From: Granulicella arctica
GTDB lineage: Bacteria > Acidobacteriota > Terriglobia > Terriglobales > Acidobacteriaceae
DNA length: 64,000 nucleotides
Reading direction: 5' to 3'
Assembly: GCF_013410065.1 (NCBI RefSeq)
Contig: NZ_JACCCW010000001.1
Location: 1,359,187-1,423,186 of the forward strand
Shown: in pieces, positions 26,852 through 36,072 of the stretch
Position numbering within the stretch: the stretch's first letter is position 1
How the letters are laid out: the number at the start of each line of letters is the position of its first letter
The notes under the pieces: generated by a model
Told to the model about the DNA's origin: nothing
The model's database searches: none
What the model saw: the letters and a program-made list of their open reading frames with translations, nothing else
Translations under genes and position numbers: made by a program

Positions 26852-28159
26852 TTGACAGACAAGGGTCTTGGTACCTCGCAGCAGTCCTCGCCCGAGCTGA
26901 ATGACCGGCTGAGGCTGGTCGCTCGGGTCCTCTCCTCCACGACCTTCATGAAGTCGCCCCGGCTCAAGGGGTTCCTCGAGTTCATCTGCGCTCGGACGCT
27001 TGACGGCAAGCATGCCCAGATCAACGAGCAACAGATCGGCGTCCATGTCTTTGGTCGCGAGCCCAGCTACAACCCCGGAGAGGATAGTATCGTCCGTTCG
27101 CAGGCACGTTTTCTGCGTCAGCGGCTCGAGGAGTACTTCAAGACGGAGGGCAGGGACGAGGAGATGCATATCCTCATCCCCAAGGGTAGCTATATACCTG
27201 TCTTCGAGAAGGCGCATCCAGTACCGGTTGTCGCGGAAGCTCCGCCCGCCGAGTCCCCTGACACACCCGAGACTCCAGTTCAGAGCGAACCGGCGATCCC
27301 GGGGAGAAGCCCAAGCCTTCTCTGGTGGCTGGCATTGGCGGTGGTCGGCTGCCTGCTGATGGCGGATCTTTGGAGCCGGCACGCTTCCCATCATGAGTCG
27401 ACCTCAGGAGCGGCGCACTCGCTCTGGGCAGCTTTATTCGATAGCAGCCGTCCTACGATTGTCGTGCCCTCAGACAGCACGCTCGTCATCCTTGAGGATC
27501 TGACGAAGACCTCTGTGCATCTTCCCGAATACCTGGACCGGGATTCGATCAGCAAAATGGTGCTGCCCTCGAACCTGACTCCGCTCACTGCGTCCGGCAT
27601 CTACTCGCATCAATATACGAGCGTCGCCGATCTCGGTTTTGCGGTTCAGTTCGCGCGGCTTCCCGAGGCGAAGACGACGCAAACGGTCGTCCGCTATGCA
27701 CGAGATCTTCGGATGAGCGATCTGAAGCAGGCGAACGTGGTGCTGATCGGCGGAGCACGCGCCAACCCGTGGATCGAACTCTTCTCCAGCAAGACTCCCT
27801 TTTATGTCGATTACGACCCGGCATCGGATAACTCTGTTGCCGTTCGCAATCCGACAAACCACGAAGCGGCCTCGTATCGCGAGAACCCGGCGGACGCAGA
27901 ACATCGTGCCTATGGGGTCGTAGCCTTCCTGCCGGGGCTCGAAGGTCAGGGGCAGGCTCTGCTGGTCGAAGGGACGAGTATGGCGGGAACGGAGTCGGCC
28001 TCCGACTTCCTCTTTGACGAGGCGTCCTTCGCCCCCTTTGCACAGCAGATCAGAAAGCCCGATGGCTCCCTGCCGCACTTTGAGGTGCTGCTCGAAACTC
28101 GCAGTATCGGCGGCAACGCTCCGCAATCACGCGTCGTCTCCTATCGCATCCTTCCCTGA
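26852..28159 (+). CDS. Membrane protein with cytosolic sensor-like N-terminal domain
   Basis: A protein of 435 residues. Residues 1-115 form a charged helical domain (LRLVARVLSSTTFMKSPRLKGFLEFICARTL, then EDSIVRSQARFLRQRLEEYFKTEG) ending in a strand IPKGSYIPVFE. This domain recurs at the N-terminus of many Acidobacteriota signalling or TPR proteins. Its spacing resembles a transcriptional-regulator-like domain, but I cannot assign DNA binding. A Pro-rich linker and one TM helix (LLWWLALAVVGCLLMADLW, about 151-169) follow. The outer part of about 250 residues has an alternating alpha/beta pattern (LKQANVVLIGGARANPWIELF). The start is TTG at 26852 with GAGG upstream. It precedes a glycosidase-acetyltransferase pair and may sense or control it; this is inference from position only. 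Confidence 0.6.
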   Translation: MTDKGLGTSQQSSPELNDRLRLVARVLSSTTFMKSPRLKGFLEFICARTLDGKHAQINEQQIGVHVFGREPSYNPGEDSIVRSQARFLRQRLEEYFKTEGRDEEMHILIPKGSYIPVFEKAHPVPVVAEAPPAESPDTPETPVQSEPAIPGRSPSLLWWLALAVVGCLLMADLWSRHASHHESTSGAAHSLWAALFDSSRPTIVVPSDSTLVILEDLTKTSVHLPEYLDRDSISKMVLPSNLTPLTASGIYSHQYTSVADLGFAVQFARLPEAKTTQTVVRYARDLRMSDLKQANVVLIGGARANPWIELFSSKTPFYVDYDPASDNSVAVRNPTNHEAASYRENPADAEHRAYGVVAFLPGLEGQGQALLVEGTSMAGTESASDFLFDEASFAPFAQQIRKPDGSLPHFEVLLETRSIGGNAPQSRVVSYRILP

Positions 28160-28380
28160 TCGCCTTGGCACCGTTTCCGAGGAACTCGCCTATTTCGAGC
28201 GATTTCACGGTTAAAGGCACAGGTGAGCACCGTAAAAAACATTGCCATGATCGGTCGGTGGGCAGATATTCGACAGAACACACTACAGAGTAGAGTCCCC
28301 CTTTCCGATACTTCGACAGGGCCGATGCAGACTCATGCAGAAAGAGTAGAAACCTGATCGCTTCGACGGAAACAGACACA

Positions 28381-30756
28381 GTGCGTGGAGGTCAACGGCG
28401 CCAGAATCCTCTAAGTCGCCCGAGAGCCGCCGTTCTGCTGGCAGCATTGCTCACCATGACCGCCTCCGCTGTCTCCCAGATGGTCTCCCCGGAGATCGAC
28501 CGCCCGAGCGAGCCCTTCTCCTACTTCAGCAAGCCAGCCGACGAGATCGGCGTAGTCGATGCCCGCACCGCGACCGAGGTCACCCCGGAGGGCTACCTCT
28601 ATACCGGCTATGGGGAGGTCCTCTTCTTTACCGGAGGAATGGACAAGCCATTCTCCCAGCGGGTCAAGACGCTCGAAGATGGCGACACGCCCATCCTCCA
28701 CTACGGCAACACCGAGGACGGCATCCAGTACGACTTCACCGTCTTCGAAGCTTCACTGAGTGGCAAGCCGGATGGCCCGCTCGTCAACTTCATCCGCGTC
28801 GTTGTCCGTAATACCTCGTCCGCGCAACGCGCAGCCTATTTTTCGATCGGCCAGCGCTATATCAACGCGGTCAACACGCCGAACAGCGGAGGCGACAATC
28901 GCTACATTCGTCCCCGTCCCTGGGGCGTCCAAAACGTCTACCAGGAGGGCGAAGTCTACAGCCCCGACTGGGTCTATGGCTTCCACGACAACGCCTTCCT
29001 TCGCGACGGCAAGGCTGTCTATCTCTTTCCTGCATCGTCCGCTCCCCGCCTGCGACTCACCCTTAAAGAGGGCTACAATCGCGAGCCGGACCTGATGCCG
29101 CGCAAGCTCGACATCCTTCCCGACACCCCGGTCGGCATCGCCCAGTTTCAAATGAAGCTCGCTCCCGGCGACGAAAAGACGCTCGTCTTCAAGCAGCCGG
29201 TCGTCCCCGTTTCTCCATCGAGCCCCGTCTATCAACAGCTTGAAGCCGCTCAGTTCGACGACTATCTACAGCAGACGAAGCTCTATTGGCGCTCCATCTT
29301 TGGCCTAGGGATGCAGTTGCATGTCCCTGAGCCGAAGGTCGAAGAGACCTACCGCGCCAGTCTGGCATATAATCTGCTCGCCCTGGATAAGATCGGCGAC
29401 TACCACGTCCAGACGGTGAACAAGTTCCAGTACCACCGTTTCTACCTGCGCGACTCGGCAGACATCGCACACATGTACGACGTCACCGGCTACCCCGACA
29501 TCGCCCGCGATATTCTCGAGTACATTCCCACAACGCAGCAGCCCGACGGCAACTTCGTCTCGCAGCCCGGACAGCTCGATGGATGGGGCGAAGCACTCTA
29601 CGCCTTCGGCGCGCACTACCGCATGACGCATGACATGGCCTTCGCCACCCAGATGTATCCCTATGTCCAGAAGGCGATTCCATGGCTGCAACATCAGCGC
29701 GAGCAGGATCCCCTCCATCTCATCTCAGCTACTAACGTCCTCGACAATGAGTATGTCCCCGGCCATCTGACAGGGAACAACTTTCTCGCGCTGGACGGTC
29801 TGAAGAATGCCATGCTGCTCGCCAAGGCGCTCGGCCAGCGCAAAGACCTTGCCGCCGACACCGCTCTCTACAACGACTACCACCGCACGTTGTTATCGAT
29901 TCTTGAGCCCATCACCGCAAAGACCGGCGGCTACATTCCTCCAACGCTCGACGGCACCACCGCCGGCGAAGACTGGGGCAACATGCTCTCCGTTACGCCG
30001 GAGCCGCTTCTCGACCCCTTCGATCCACGCGTCACGGCCACACTTCATGCGACGCAGGCGAAGTATGAAGAGGGCATCATGAGCTATGGCAAAGGACGCT
30101 ATCTCCACCACTATCTCACCATCAAGAACACCTTGACCGAAGTTATTCGGGACGATGAGGCGGACCAGATGCAGGCGGTCAAAGAGCTTTACGGTGTCCT
30201 GCTGCACACCAGCTCCACGCATACCGGCTTCGAGTATGCCATTCACCCGTGGGGTGATCGCAACTTCGGCATCAACCTCTCTCCACATGGCTGGTTCGCC
30301 GCAGACTATCGCACGCTCCTGCGCGACATGCTTGTCCGCGAAGACGAAAAGGATCTGCACCTGCTCTCGGTGGTCTCGCCGGAATGGATTCAACCGGGCC
30401 AGAGCATCTCCGTAAGCCATGCGCCCACTGCCTTCGGCACCATCGACTTCAGCCTTCTCGCCAACACGCAGACGGATGCGACGCTCACCTTTCATGCGGA
30501 TATTCGCTACGGCTCGCCGCGTATCTTCCTGCATCTTCCATGGTTCATGGAGGTCTCATCCGTCGTGGCCGATGGAAAGCCTCTCCCGGTCGTCAAGGGA
30601 ACAGTAACGCTCGCCCCGACAATACATACTGTGCAGATTCACTGGAGCAAACGCAGCGATACGCCTACTTTCTCTTACAAGCAGGCTGTCGAGGACTACA
30701 AGCAGGAGTACGCGCGCCGCTATCAGCAATATCTACAGGATGGATTTCAGCCGTGA
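28381..30756 (+). CDS. Secreted (alpha/alpha)6-toroid glycosidase-like protein
   Basis: The 791-residue product has an N-terminal signal (AVLLAALLTMTASAVSQ). The first 300 residues are beta-rich (GYLYTGYGEVLFFTGG, DGIQYDFTVFEASLSG). Residues about 320-660 are helical with aromatic, acidic turns typical of six-hairpin glycosidases (FYLRDSADIAHMYDVTGYPDIARDIL and QPDGNFVSQPGQLDGWGEALYAFGAHY). A closing beta domain follows (SVSHAPTAFGTIDFSLL). Conserved acids in RDSAD, LDGWGEAL, DNEYVPGH and EDWGN are catalytic candidates. I cannot name the GH family with confidence. The start is a GTG at 28381. The stop codon overlaps the start of the next gene (GTGA), so the two proteins are made together. Confidence 0.65.
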   Translation: MRGGQRRQNPLSRPRAAVLLAALLTMTASAVSQMVSPEIDRPSEPFSYFSKPADEIGVVDARTATEVTPEGYLYTGYGEVLFFTGGMDKPFSQRVKTLEDGDTPILHYGNTEDGIQYDFTVFEASLSGKPDGPLVNFIRVVVRNTSSAQRAAYFSIGQRYINAVNTPNSGGDNRYIRPRPWGVQNVYQEGEVYSPDWVYGFHDNAFLRDGKAVYLFPASSAPRLRLTLKEGYNREPDLMPRKLDILPDTPVGIAQFQMKLAPGDEKTLVFKQPVVPVSPSSPVYQQLEAAQFDDYLQQTKLYWRSIFGLGMQLHVPEPKVEETYRASLAYNLLALDKIGDYHVQTVNKFQYHRFYLRDSADIAHMYDVTGYPDIARDILEYIPTTQQPDGNFVSQPGQLDGWGEALYAFGAHYRMTHDMAFATQMYPYVQKAIPWLQHQREQDPLHLISATNVLDNEYVPGHLTGNNFLALDGLKNAMLLAKALGQRKDLAADTALYNDYHRTLLSILEPITAKTGGYIPPTLDGTTAGEDWGNMLSVTPEPLLDPFDPRVTATLHATQAKYEEGIMSYGKGRYLHHYLTIKNTLTEVIRDDEADQMQAVKELYGVLLHTSSTHTGFEYAIHPWGDRNFGINLSPHGWFAADYRTLLRDMLVREDEKDLHLLSVVSPEWIQPGQSISVSHAPTAFGTIDFSLLANTQTDATLTFHADIRYGSPRIFLHLPWFMEVSSVVADGKPLPVVKGTVTLAPTIHTVQIHWSKRSDTPTFSYKQAVEDYKQEYARRYQQYLQDGFQP

Positions 30757-31904
30757 GTGCCAGTCATCCCATATCTTCAAAGCCGCAGCGATTGCAATCG
30801 CTCGATATTCTGCGCGGCATCACCGTTGCCGTCATGATCCTGGTCAATAACAACGGCAGCGGCGACGACGCCTATCGCACCCTGATGCACTCGCGCTGGA
30901 ACGGCTGCACCCTGGCCGATGTTGTCTTCCCGACATTTCTCTTTATCGTCGGGACCTCCCTGGTCTTCTCGTTTCGTGCAAGACTCAGTCGCGGGGAGTC
31001 CAGGCACAGCCTCATGGCTCACGTGGTCAAGCGTGCTGCCATCATCTTCCTGCTGGGCCTGCTCATCAACACCTTTCCTTTCTTCCAGATGGACATGCTA
31101 AGGATCTACGGCGTGCTTCAGCGGATAGCGCTCTGCTTTCTCTGCGCCAGCACTCTTACTCTGTATACTCGTGTTCGCACCTCGGCGATCCTCTTCGTTG
31201 CCATTCTCTGTGGGTACTGGGCGCTGTTGCGCCTTGTGCCTGTTCCCGGCTTCGGCGTTCCGTGTCACGAGATCCCGTTCCTCGATCCGGTGCGCAATAT
31301 CGTCGCCTGGACCGACCGTCATCTCCTTCCGGCTCGCCACCTTTACCGCCAGAGCTTTTACGATCCTGAAGGTCTGCTGAGCACGGTCTCGGCCATCGCG
31401 ACTACCCTGCTCGGAGTCCTCACCGGTCACTGGCTGCTCTCGAGCAAGGATTTATCGATCAAGGCTCGCGGCCTTTGTCTTGCCGCTTTTGCCTGCCTTG
31501 CATCGGCGTGCCTCTGGTCCCCCTGGTTCCCGTTCAATAAGCGCCTCTGGACCAGCTCCTATGTCTTGCTCACAGGGGGTATCGCGTTGTTCGTCCTTGC
31601 AGCGCTGTACTTCCTTGTGGATGTTCGCCGTCTCCGCTCCACATGGGCGTGGCCTGCCATTGTATTCGGCAGTAATGCGCTGACGGCCTACATCTTCTCG
31701 GAGCTCTTTGCGTCCACGCTGCAAAGTATCCACACCATGGCAAACGGCCAGAGCGTCAATCTGTCGCAGGCGGTGTTCCTGTTTCTGGCCGCGCATATCC
31801 ACAACCCTGCTATCGCCTCGCTCGGCTATTCCGTTCTCTTTGTTCTCGTCTGTTTCCTGCCGGTATGGGTCCTCTATCGCAAACGCATCTTCCTCAAGGT
31901 CTAG
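30753..31904 (+). CDS. Heparan-alpha-glucosaminide N-acetyltransferase-like membrane acyltransferase (NagX-like)
   Basis: About 383 residues with some ten TM segments. The N-terminus PQRLQSLDILRGITVAVMILVNNNGSG and the segment HSRWNGCTLADVVFPTFLFIVGTSLVFSF match the HGSNAT/NagX-like family. His in the HSRWNG element is the expected acetyl-carrying residue. These enzymes transfer acetyl groups from cytosolic acetyl-CoA across the membrane to amino-sugars. The gene starts with GTG at 30753, overlapping the preceding glycosidase stop by four bases. The frame is open upstream to 30384, inside the glycosidase gene, but that part is a shadow. Working together, the pair could trim and acetylate an amino-sugar-containing glycan. 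Confidence 0.85.
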   Translation: MSASHPISSKPQRLQSLDILRGITVAVMILVNNNGSGDDAYRTLMHSRWNGCTLADVVFPTFLFIVGTSLVFSFRARLSRGESRHSLMAHVVKRAAIIFLLGLLINTFPFFQMDMLRIYGVLQRIALCFLCASTLTLYTRVRTSAILFVAILCGYWALLRLVPVPGFGVPCHEIPFLDPVRNIVAWTDRHLLPARHLYRQSFYDPEGLLSTVSAIATTLLGVLTGHWLLSSKDLSIKARGLCLAAFACLASACLWSPWFPFNKRLWTSSYVLLTGGIALFVLAALYFLVDVRRLRSTWAWPAIVFGSNALTAYIFSELFASTLQSIHTMANGQSVNLSQAVFLFLAAHIHNPAIASLGYSVLFVLVCFLPVWVLYRKRIFLKV

Positions 31905-31938
31905 CACCTTCGCTGCACCGTCCGAAATCAATTGGAAA

Positions 31939-31960
31939 ACAGTGAAAAAACAGTGAAAAA
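31939..31960. repeat. 11-bp exact tandem repeat upstream of a TonB receptor gene
   Basis: ACAGTGAAAAA occurs twice head to tail (31939-31949 and 31950-31960), about 240 bases before the start of the receptor gene. It could be two phased binding sites or simple slippage of an A-rich stretch. No inverted symmetry is present. Confidence 0.4.
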
Positions 31961-32198
31961 CATGGAATTCATGCGAGCGAAATACCTACAGTAGCTCCCA
32001 ACACCTTGAACAGTTGACTGCCTCAGCGACGTTCCATCTTCACCGAGTCGCTCCGGCAAGCATAAAGCTCACGGCTGTAGTTCGTGGTAGCTGCTCGCTT
32101 CGAGTTCGTCCCGAACTTGTACAGACAGAGTTCTTAAAGAACCTTCACCGCTCATCCGTCATGGATCAGGCACAGTCGTCCCTTATAGGAGGTTGTCG

Positions 32199-35100
32199 AT
32201 GTTTTACGAAATCAAGGAAGTAAGAAGCGAACAGGAAACTGGACCGTGCGCGCGTCGTATGTCACCTCCAGCGTCGGCTTGTCCCGCGACACCGTACTCC
32301 TCCGTTCTTTCTCAGAACATCTTTCTTCGAGCTCTCACGCTCGTTCTGCTTCTGGTGGGAGCCGTGCTCTCCGTGCCGCTTCAGGCCCAGACCTTCACCG
32401 CAACCATCACCGGAACCGTCACCGATCCCTCGGGCGCCGCAGTCCACAACGTCGTTGTCGAGGTGAAAAACTCGGGCACCAACGAGGTCCGGCACATCAC
32501 CACCGACGGTAATGGTCGCTTCGCCGCGCCGCAGCTCATGCCCGGCATTTACAGCCTCACGGTCACGGCAGACGGCTTCAAAAGCTTTACCGAGAGCGGT
32601 ATTGAACTACAGGGCAACCAGGTCTCCGACCACACCGCCAATCTCGAACTCGGCAGCTCGCAGCAGACCGTCGAAGTAACCGCCTCGACCGTTGCCATCG
32701 ACAGCGAGACCGCCAACCGCGAGGTCACCATTGGTGCCGAGCAGGTGCAGGATCTACCCACCAGCTTCCGCAATCCGCTCTTTCTCGTACAGAGTACCGC
32801 GGGCGTCGTCGCCGTTCGCACCGGCCTTTCTGCTTATACGACCGACCAGAACCAGAATCGCTTCTCGCTCAACGGAGGCCGCGATGAATCCGCCGCCATC
32901 CTCGTCGATGGAGCGTCCATCGTCGCTCCGGACCTCGGCGGCGCGATCGCCAGCCCTACGCAGGACGCAGTCTCCGAGGTGCAGGTTCAGCGCACCGCCT
33001 ATGACACGCAGTTCACCCACACGGATGGCGGCGTTGTCAGCATGATCACCAAGCGAGGATCGAACACGCTGCACGGCGGTGTCTTCGAGTTCATTCGCAA
33101 CAACCACCTCGACGCCAATAGCTGGGACAACAATCGCGTTGGCATCGCCCGCCCGTTGTTTCAGCGAAACCAGTTCGGCGGCAACCTGGGTGGCGCCATC
33201 TTCAAGGACAAGCTCTTCCTCTTCGGCGCCTATGAAGGACTCCGTCAGGGGCAGCCGCAGACCTATGTCGATACCGTCCCCACGGCGCTCGAGCGCACCG
33301 GAGATTTTTCGCAGTCTCTCAACCCCGACGGCACATTAGACGTTATCTACAATCCCTTCACCACCGTCGCCTCCAGCACCAGCGCCTCCGGCTACACCCG
33401 CACAGCATTCCCAGGAAACAAGATCCCCGCCTCGATGCTTAGTGCCGTCGGTCTACAGGCCGCCGCTCTCTATCCGTTGCCGAACGCAACTTCCACCTCA
33501 CTCAGCAACAGCAGCAACTACGCCGCTTCGACCAAGGTTGTCTCGAACTATGACAAGTTCGACATCCGCGGCGACTATATCATCAACGCAAAGGACTCAC
33601 TCTTCGGCCGTGTCACGAAGGCCTGGCAGCTCAACGGCATCCCCACTTTCTTCCATAACGCTGGAGATAACCAGCAGGGCGAAAACGACTACCGGTACGA
33701 GACCATCTTCGGCAATACCTGGGTTCCCAACGATCGCTGGGTCATCAACACGCTTGTCAGCTACGGTCGTTGGACCGAGGTTGATACGACTCCAAGCTAT
33801 GGACATCCCGGCACCGAGATCGGTTTGCCCAGCGCCACGGTCAGCGAGTTTCAGGCTCCAATTCTGCCCCAGTTCAACCTCGAAAACTTTGCGCAGCTCG
33901 GCTATAGCGCCTACTCCTTTTCTCCGCATGAGACCGAAGGCCTGCAACTCAATGTCTCTCACGAGTTCCACGGCCACAGCTTGAAGTTCGGCTGGAGTGG
34001 TGAGATTCAACGTCTCTATCCCTCCACTGTCTCCTCTGCCAACTTCACCTTCAATCGCGGCCTCACCTCGGGCAGCGATGCTGCAACCGACAGTACTGCT
34101 ACCGGAAATTCCATCGCCTCACTCTTACTGGGCACCGGCTCTACTGGCGACGCTCCCAACCAGACGAAGCTTGATCTGCAACAGCTCAACTGGGGATGGT
34201 ACGTGCAGGATAGCTGGCGCGTCACCAACCGTCTCACGCTCAGCGGCGGCGTTCGTTACGATATTCAGGGCGCACGCACGGAGCGCCTCAATCGCCTCAA
34301 CAACTTCTCGCTCGATGCCGTCAGCCCGCTCGCGACGACAACCGGCCTGCCTCTCAAAGGCGGCCTCGTCTTCGCTAACGCCAGTCATCGCGGTCTCTGG
34401 GATACGGACTATACCAACTTCGATCCGCGCTTCTCCATCGCCTACAAGGCGAATGAGCAGCTCGTCTTTCGCGCAGGCTACGGCGTCTTCAATCCGCCCA
34501 CTTATGTCGTGAGCGGCGATGCGCAGCGCAGCTCCGACGGCTTCTCGAGCGACACCACCTGGAACTCCACCCAGGGCAACGCGGGCTTCATTCCGGAGAA
34601 TCTGCTCGACAATCCCTTCCCTCAGGGACTTACCCAGCCGACTGGCAGCTCCGCTGGTCTGCTTACGCAGGTCGGTCAGATCGTAAACGCCGCCCTTAGC
34701 CATCACCCCACGCCCTACATGCAGGTCTATAGCGCGGACTTCCAACTCCAGATCTCGCCGAGTGGAACCTTCGAAATGGGCTACGCCGGCACCCAGGGGC
34801 GCAAGCTGCTCTATGGTGTCTACACCAATCTTGACCAGTTGCCGTCACAATATCTTTCGCTCGGCAGCCAGTTGAACGCCACTGTTGCCAATCCTTTCGC
34901 GGGCAGCATCACAAGCGGCGCGCTCTCCGGGGCCACCATCCCTTACTGGCGGACACTCGTCCACTATCCACAGTTCTCGTCGGTCAATCTGCTTGCCGGG
35001 ACGCCCGGTTCCAGCTCCAGCTTCAACGCGCTCACGGCGAAGTATAACCAGCGCTTCTCTAACGGGCTCAACGCTCTCCTCACCTACCAGTGGTCCAAGG

Positions 35101-35750
35101 CTATCGACGACACCTCTGAGACCAACGGCTGGGAGGTCAGCGATGCTCTCCGCGATACCTTCAACCACCGCCTCGACCGCTCTATCAGCGCACACGACAT
35201 CCCTCAGGCATTTGTCGGCACCATTCTGTGGGATCTCCCGTTCGGCCGAGGCAGGTCCTTTGGCAGCAACCTGAATCGCTATGTGGATTCGGTGATCGGT
35301 GGGTGGAAGCTCACCACCATCGTCCGGCTCTCCAGTGGCATGCCGCTCCAGTTCACTGCGGACAACGCTCTCGCCAACTACAACTACATGGTCACCCGTC
35401 CCAACGTTACATCGGTCGGCGACTTGAAGCTGCAAAAGCGTACCATCGGCGAGTGGTTCAACACCGCCGCTCTTTCGTCGGCAGGAACGACTAGCCTTGG
35501 CAATGTTCCTCGCTTCGTCTCGAACGTCCGCCGCTCTCCCACTCGCGATGCGGATATGGCGCTCGAAAAGAACTTCCCGCTCTATCGAGAGACTCGCCTC
35601 CAGATACGCGCCGAAGCCTACAACGTGAGCAACACCCCGCAGTATGCTGCCCCCGACACTCACCTCGGTGACGGCAACATCGGGCAGATTACTGGGACCA
35701 CGAACGTTGGTCCGCGGACCCTCCAACTCGGTGCCCGCATCGACTTCTAA
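32199..35750 (+). CDS. Oar-type TonB-dependent receptor, first copy
   Basis: A protein of 1183 residues. AGGAGG at 32187-32192 sets the ATG at 32199, giving an unusually long n-region of about 40 residues before the hydrophobic signal (LTLVLLLVGAVLSVPLQAQ). The mature part begins with a carboxypeptidase-regulatory-like domain (TATITGTVTDPSGAAVHNVVVEV). A plug-like region follows (NRFSLNGGRDESAAILVDGAS, VQRTAYDTQFTHTDGGVVSM). A long 22-strand-like barrel ends GPRTLQLGARIDF with a terminal Phe for BAM. Such receptors import large or peptide-derived substrates, or anchor adhesins. No classic TonB box was identified. A terminator follows. It is probably monocistronic. Confidence 0.92.
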   Translation: MFYEIKEVRSEQETGPCARRMSPPASACPATPYSSVLSQNIFLRALTLVLLLVGAVLSVPLQAQTFTATITGTVTDPSGAAVHNVVVEVKNSGTNEVRHITTDGNGRFAAPQLMPGIYSLTVTADGFKSFTESGIELQGNQVSDHTANLELGSSQQTVEVTASTVAIDSETANREVTIGAEQVQDLPTSFRNPLFLVQSTAGVVAVRTGLSAYTTDQNQNRFSLNGGRDESAAILVDGASIVAPDLGGAIASPTQDAVSEVQVQRTAYDTQFTHTDGGVVSMITKRGSNTLHGGVFEFIRNNHLDANSWDNNRVGIARPLFQRNQFGGNLGGAIFKDKLFLFGAYEGLRQGQPQTYVDTVPTALERTGDFSQSLNPDGTLDVIYNPFTTVASSTSASGYTRTAFPGNKIPASMLSAVGLQAAALYPLPNATSTSLSNSSNYAASTKVVSNYDKFDIRGDYIINAKDSLFGRVTKAWQLNGIPTFFHNAGDNQQGENDYRYETIFGNTWVPNDRWVINTLVSYGRWTEVDTTPSYGHPGTEIGLPSATVSEFQAPILPQFNLENFAQLGYSAYSFSPHETEGLQLNVSHEFHGHSLKFGWSGEIQRLYPSTVSSANFTFNRGLTSGSDAATDSTATGNSIASLLLGTGSTGDAPNQTKLDLQQLNWGWYVQDSWRVTNRLTLSGGVRYDIQGARTERLNRLNNFSLDAVSPLATTTGLPLKGGLVFANASHRGLWDTDYTNFDPRFSIAYKANEQLVFRAGYGVFNPPTYVVSGDAQRSSDGFSSDTTWNSTQGNAGFIPENLLDNPFPQGLTQPTGSSAGLLTQVGQIVNAALSHHPTPYMQVYSADFQLQISPSGTFEMGYAGTQGRKLLYGVYTNLDQLPSQYLSLGSQLNATVANPFAGSITSGALSGATIPYWRTLVHYPQFSSVNLLAGTPGSSSSFNALTAKYNQRFSNGLNALLTYQWSKAIDDTSETNGWEVSDALRDTFNHRLDRSISAHDIPQAFVGTILWDLPFGRGRSFGSNLNRYVDSVIGGWKLTTIVRLSSGMPLQFTADNALANYNYMVTRPNVTSVGDLKLQKRTIGEWFNTAALSSAGTTSLGNVPRFVSNVRRSPTRDADMALEKNFPLYRETRLQIRAEAYNVSNTPQYAAPDTHLGDGNIGQITGTTNVGPRTLQLGARIDF

Positions 35751-35764
35751 CCCATCGCTCCAGC

Positions 35765-35806
35765 AAGAAAGGCGCTCACGGCCCGCAAAGCCGTGGGCGC
35801 TTTCTT
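35765..35806 (+). terminator. Intrinsic terminator after the first TonB receptor gene
   Basis: AAGAAAGGCGCTCACGGC and GCCGTGGGCGCTTTCTT form a long stem with one bulge and one mismatch, followed by GTTTGC. The T-rich arm end supports termination on the plus strand. Confidence 0.75.
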
Positions 35807-36072
35807 GTTTGCTTAGCCTCCGTTTTGAAGTGCCCAAGGTGCAGCGGCACTCGAAAACGACGTTTCCGGGGTGATTTTCCGTTGCGAAAATAATTTAACT
35901 AGCAAAAACCTTTTCGATGATAAGGTTACCGACACGTCTTATTTGGCGTTACTGATGTGACCATTTCGTGGTTACGTTAGTGCTGTCGTTCACCGGCTAT
36001 AGCTGCAAAAACCTCCCCATTGCAGCTGGAGCTTGAAACCTGACTTCACAAAATCCGCAAAGGAGCTTTGTC
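35807..36072. other. Upstream region of the kumamolisin gene
   Basis: About 270 AT-richer bases. A short dyad GTGACCA-tttcg-TGGTTAC (35957-35975, one mismatch) could be a regulator site. AAAGGAG lies shortly before the ATG of the protease. No separate gene is seen. Confidence 0.4.

Noticed and set aside
34845..35837. Minus-strand open frame over the 3' end of the first receptor gene and its terminator
   Set aside because: It crosses a strong terminator and is antisense to the conserved barrel end.
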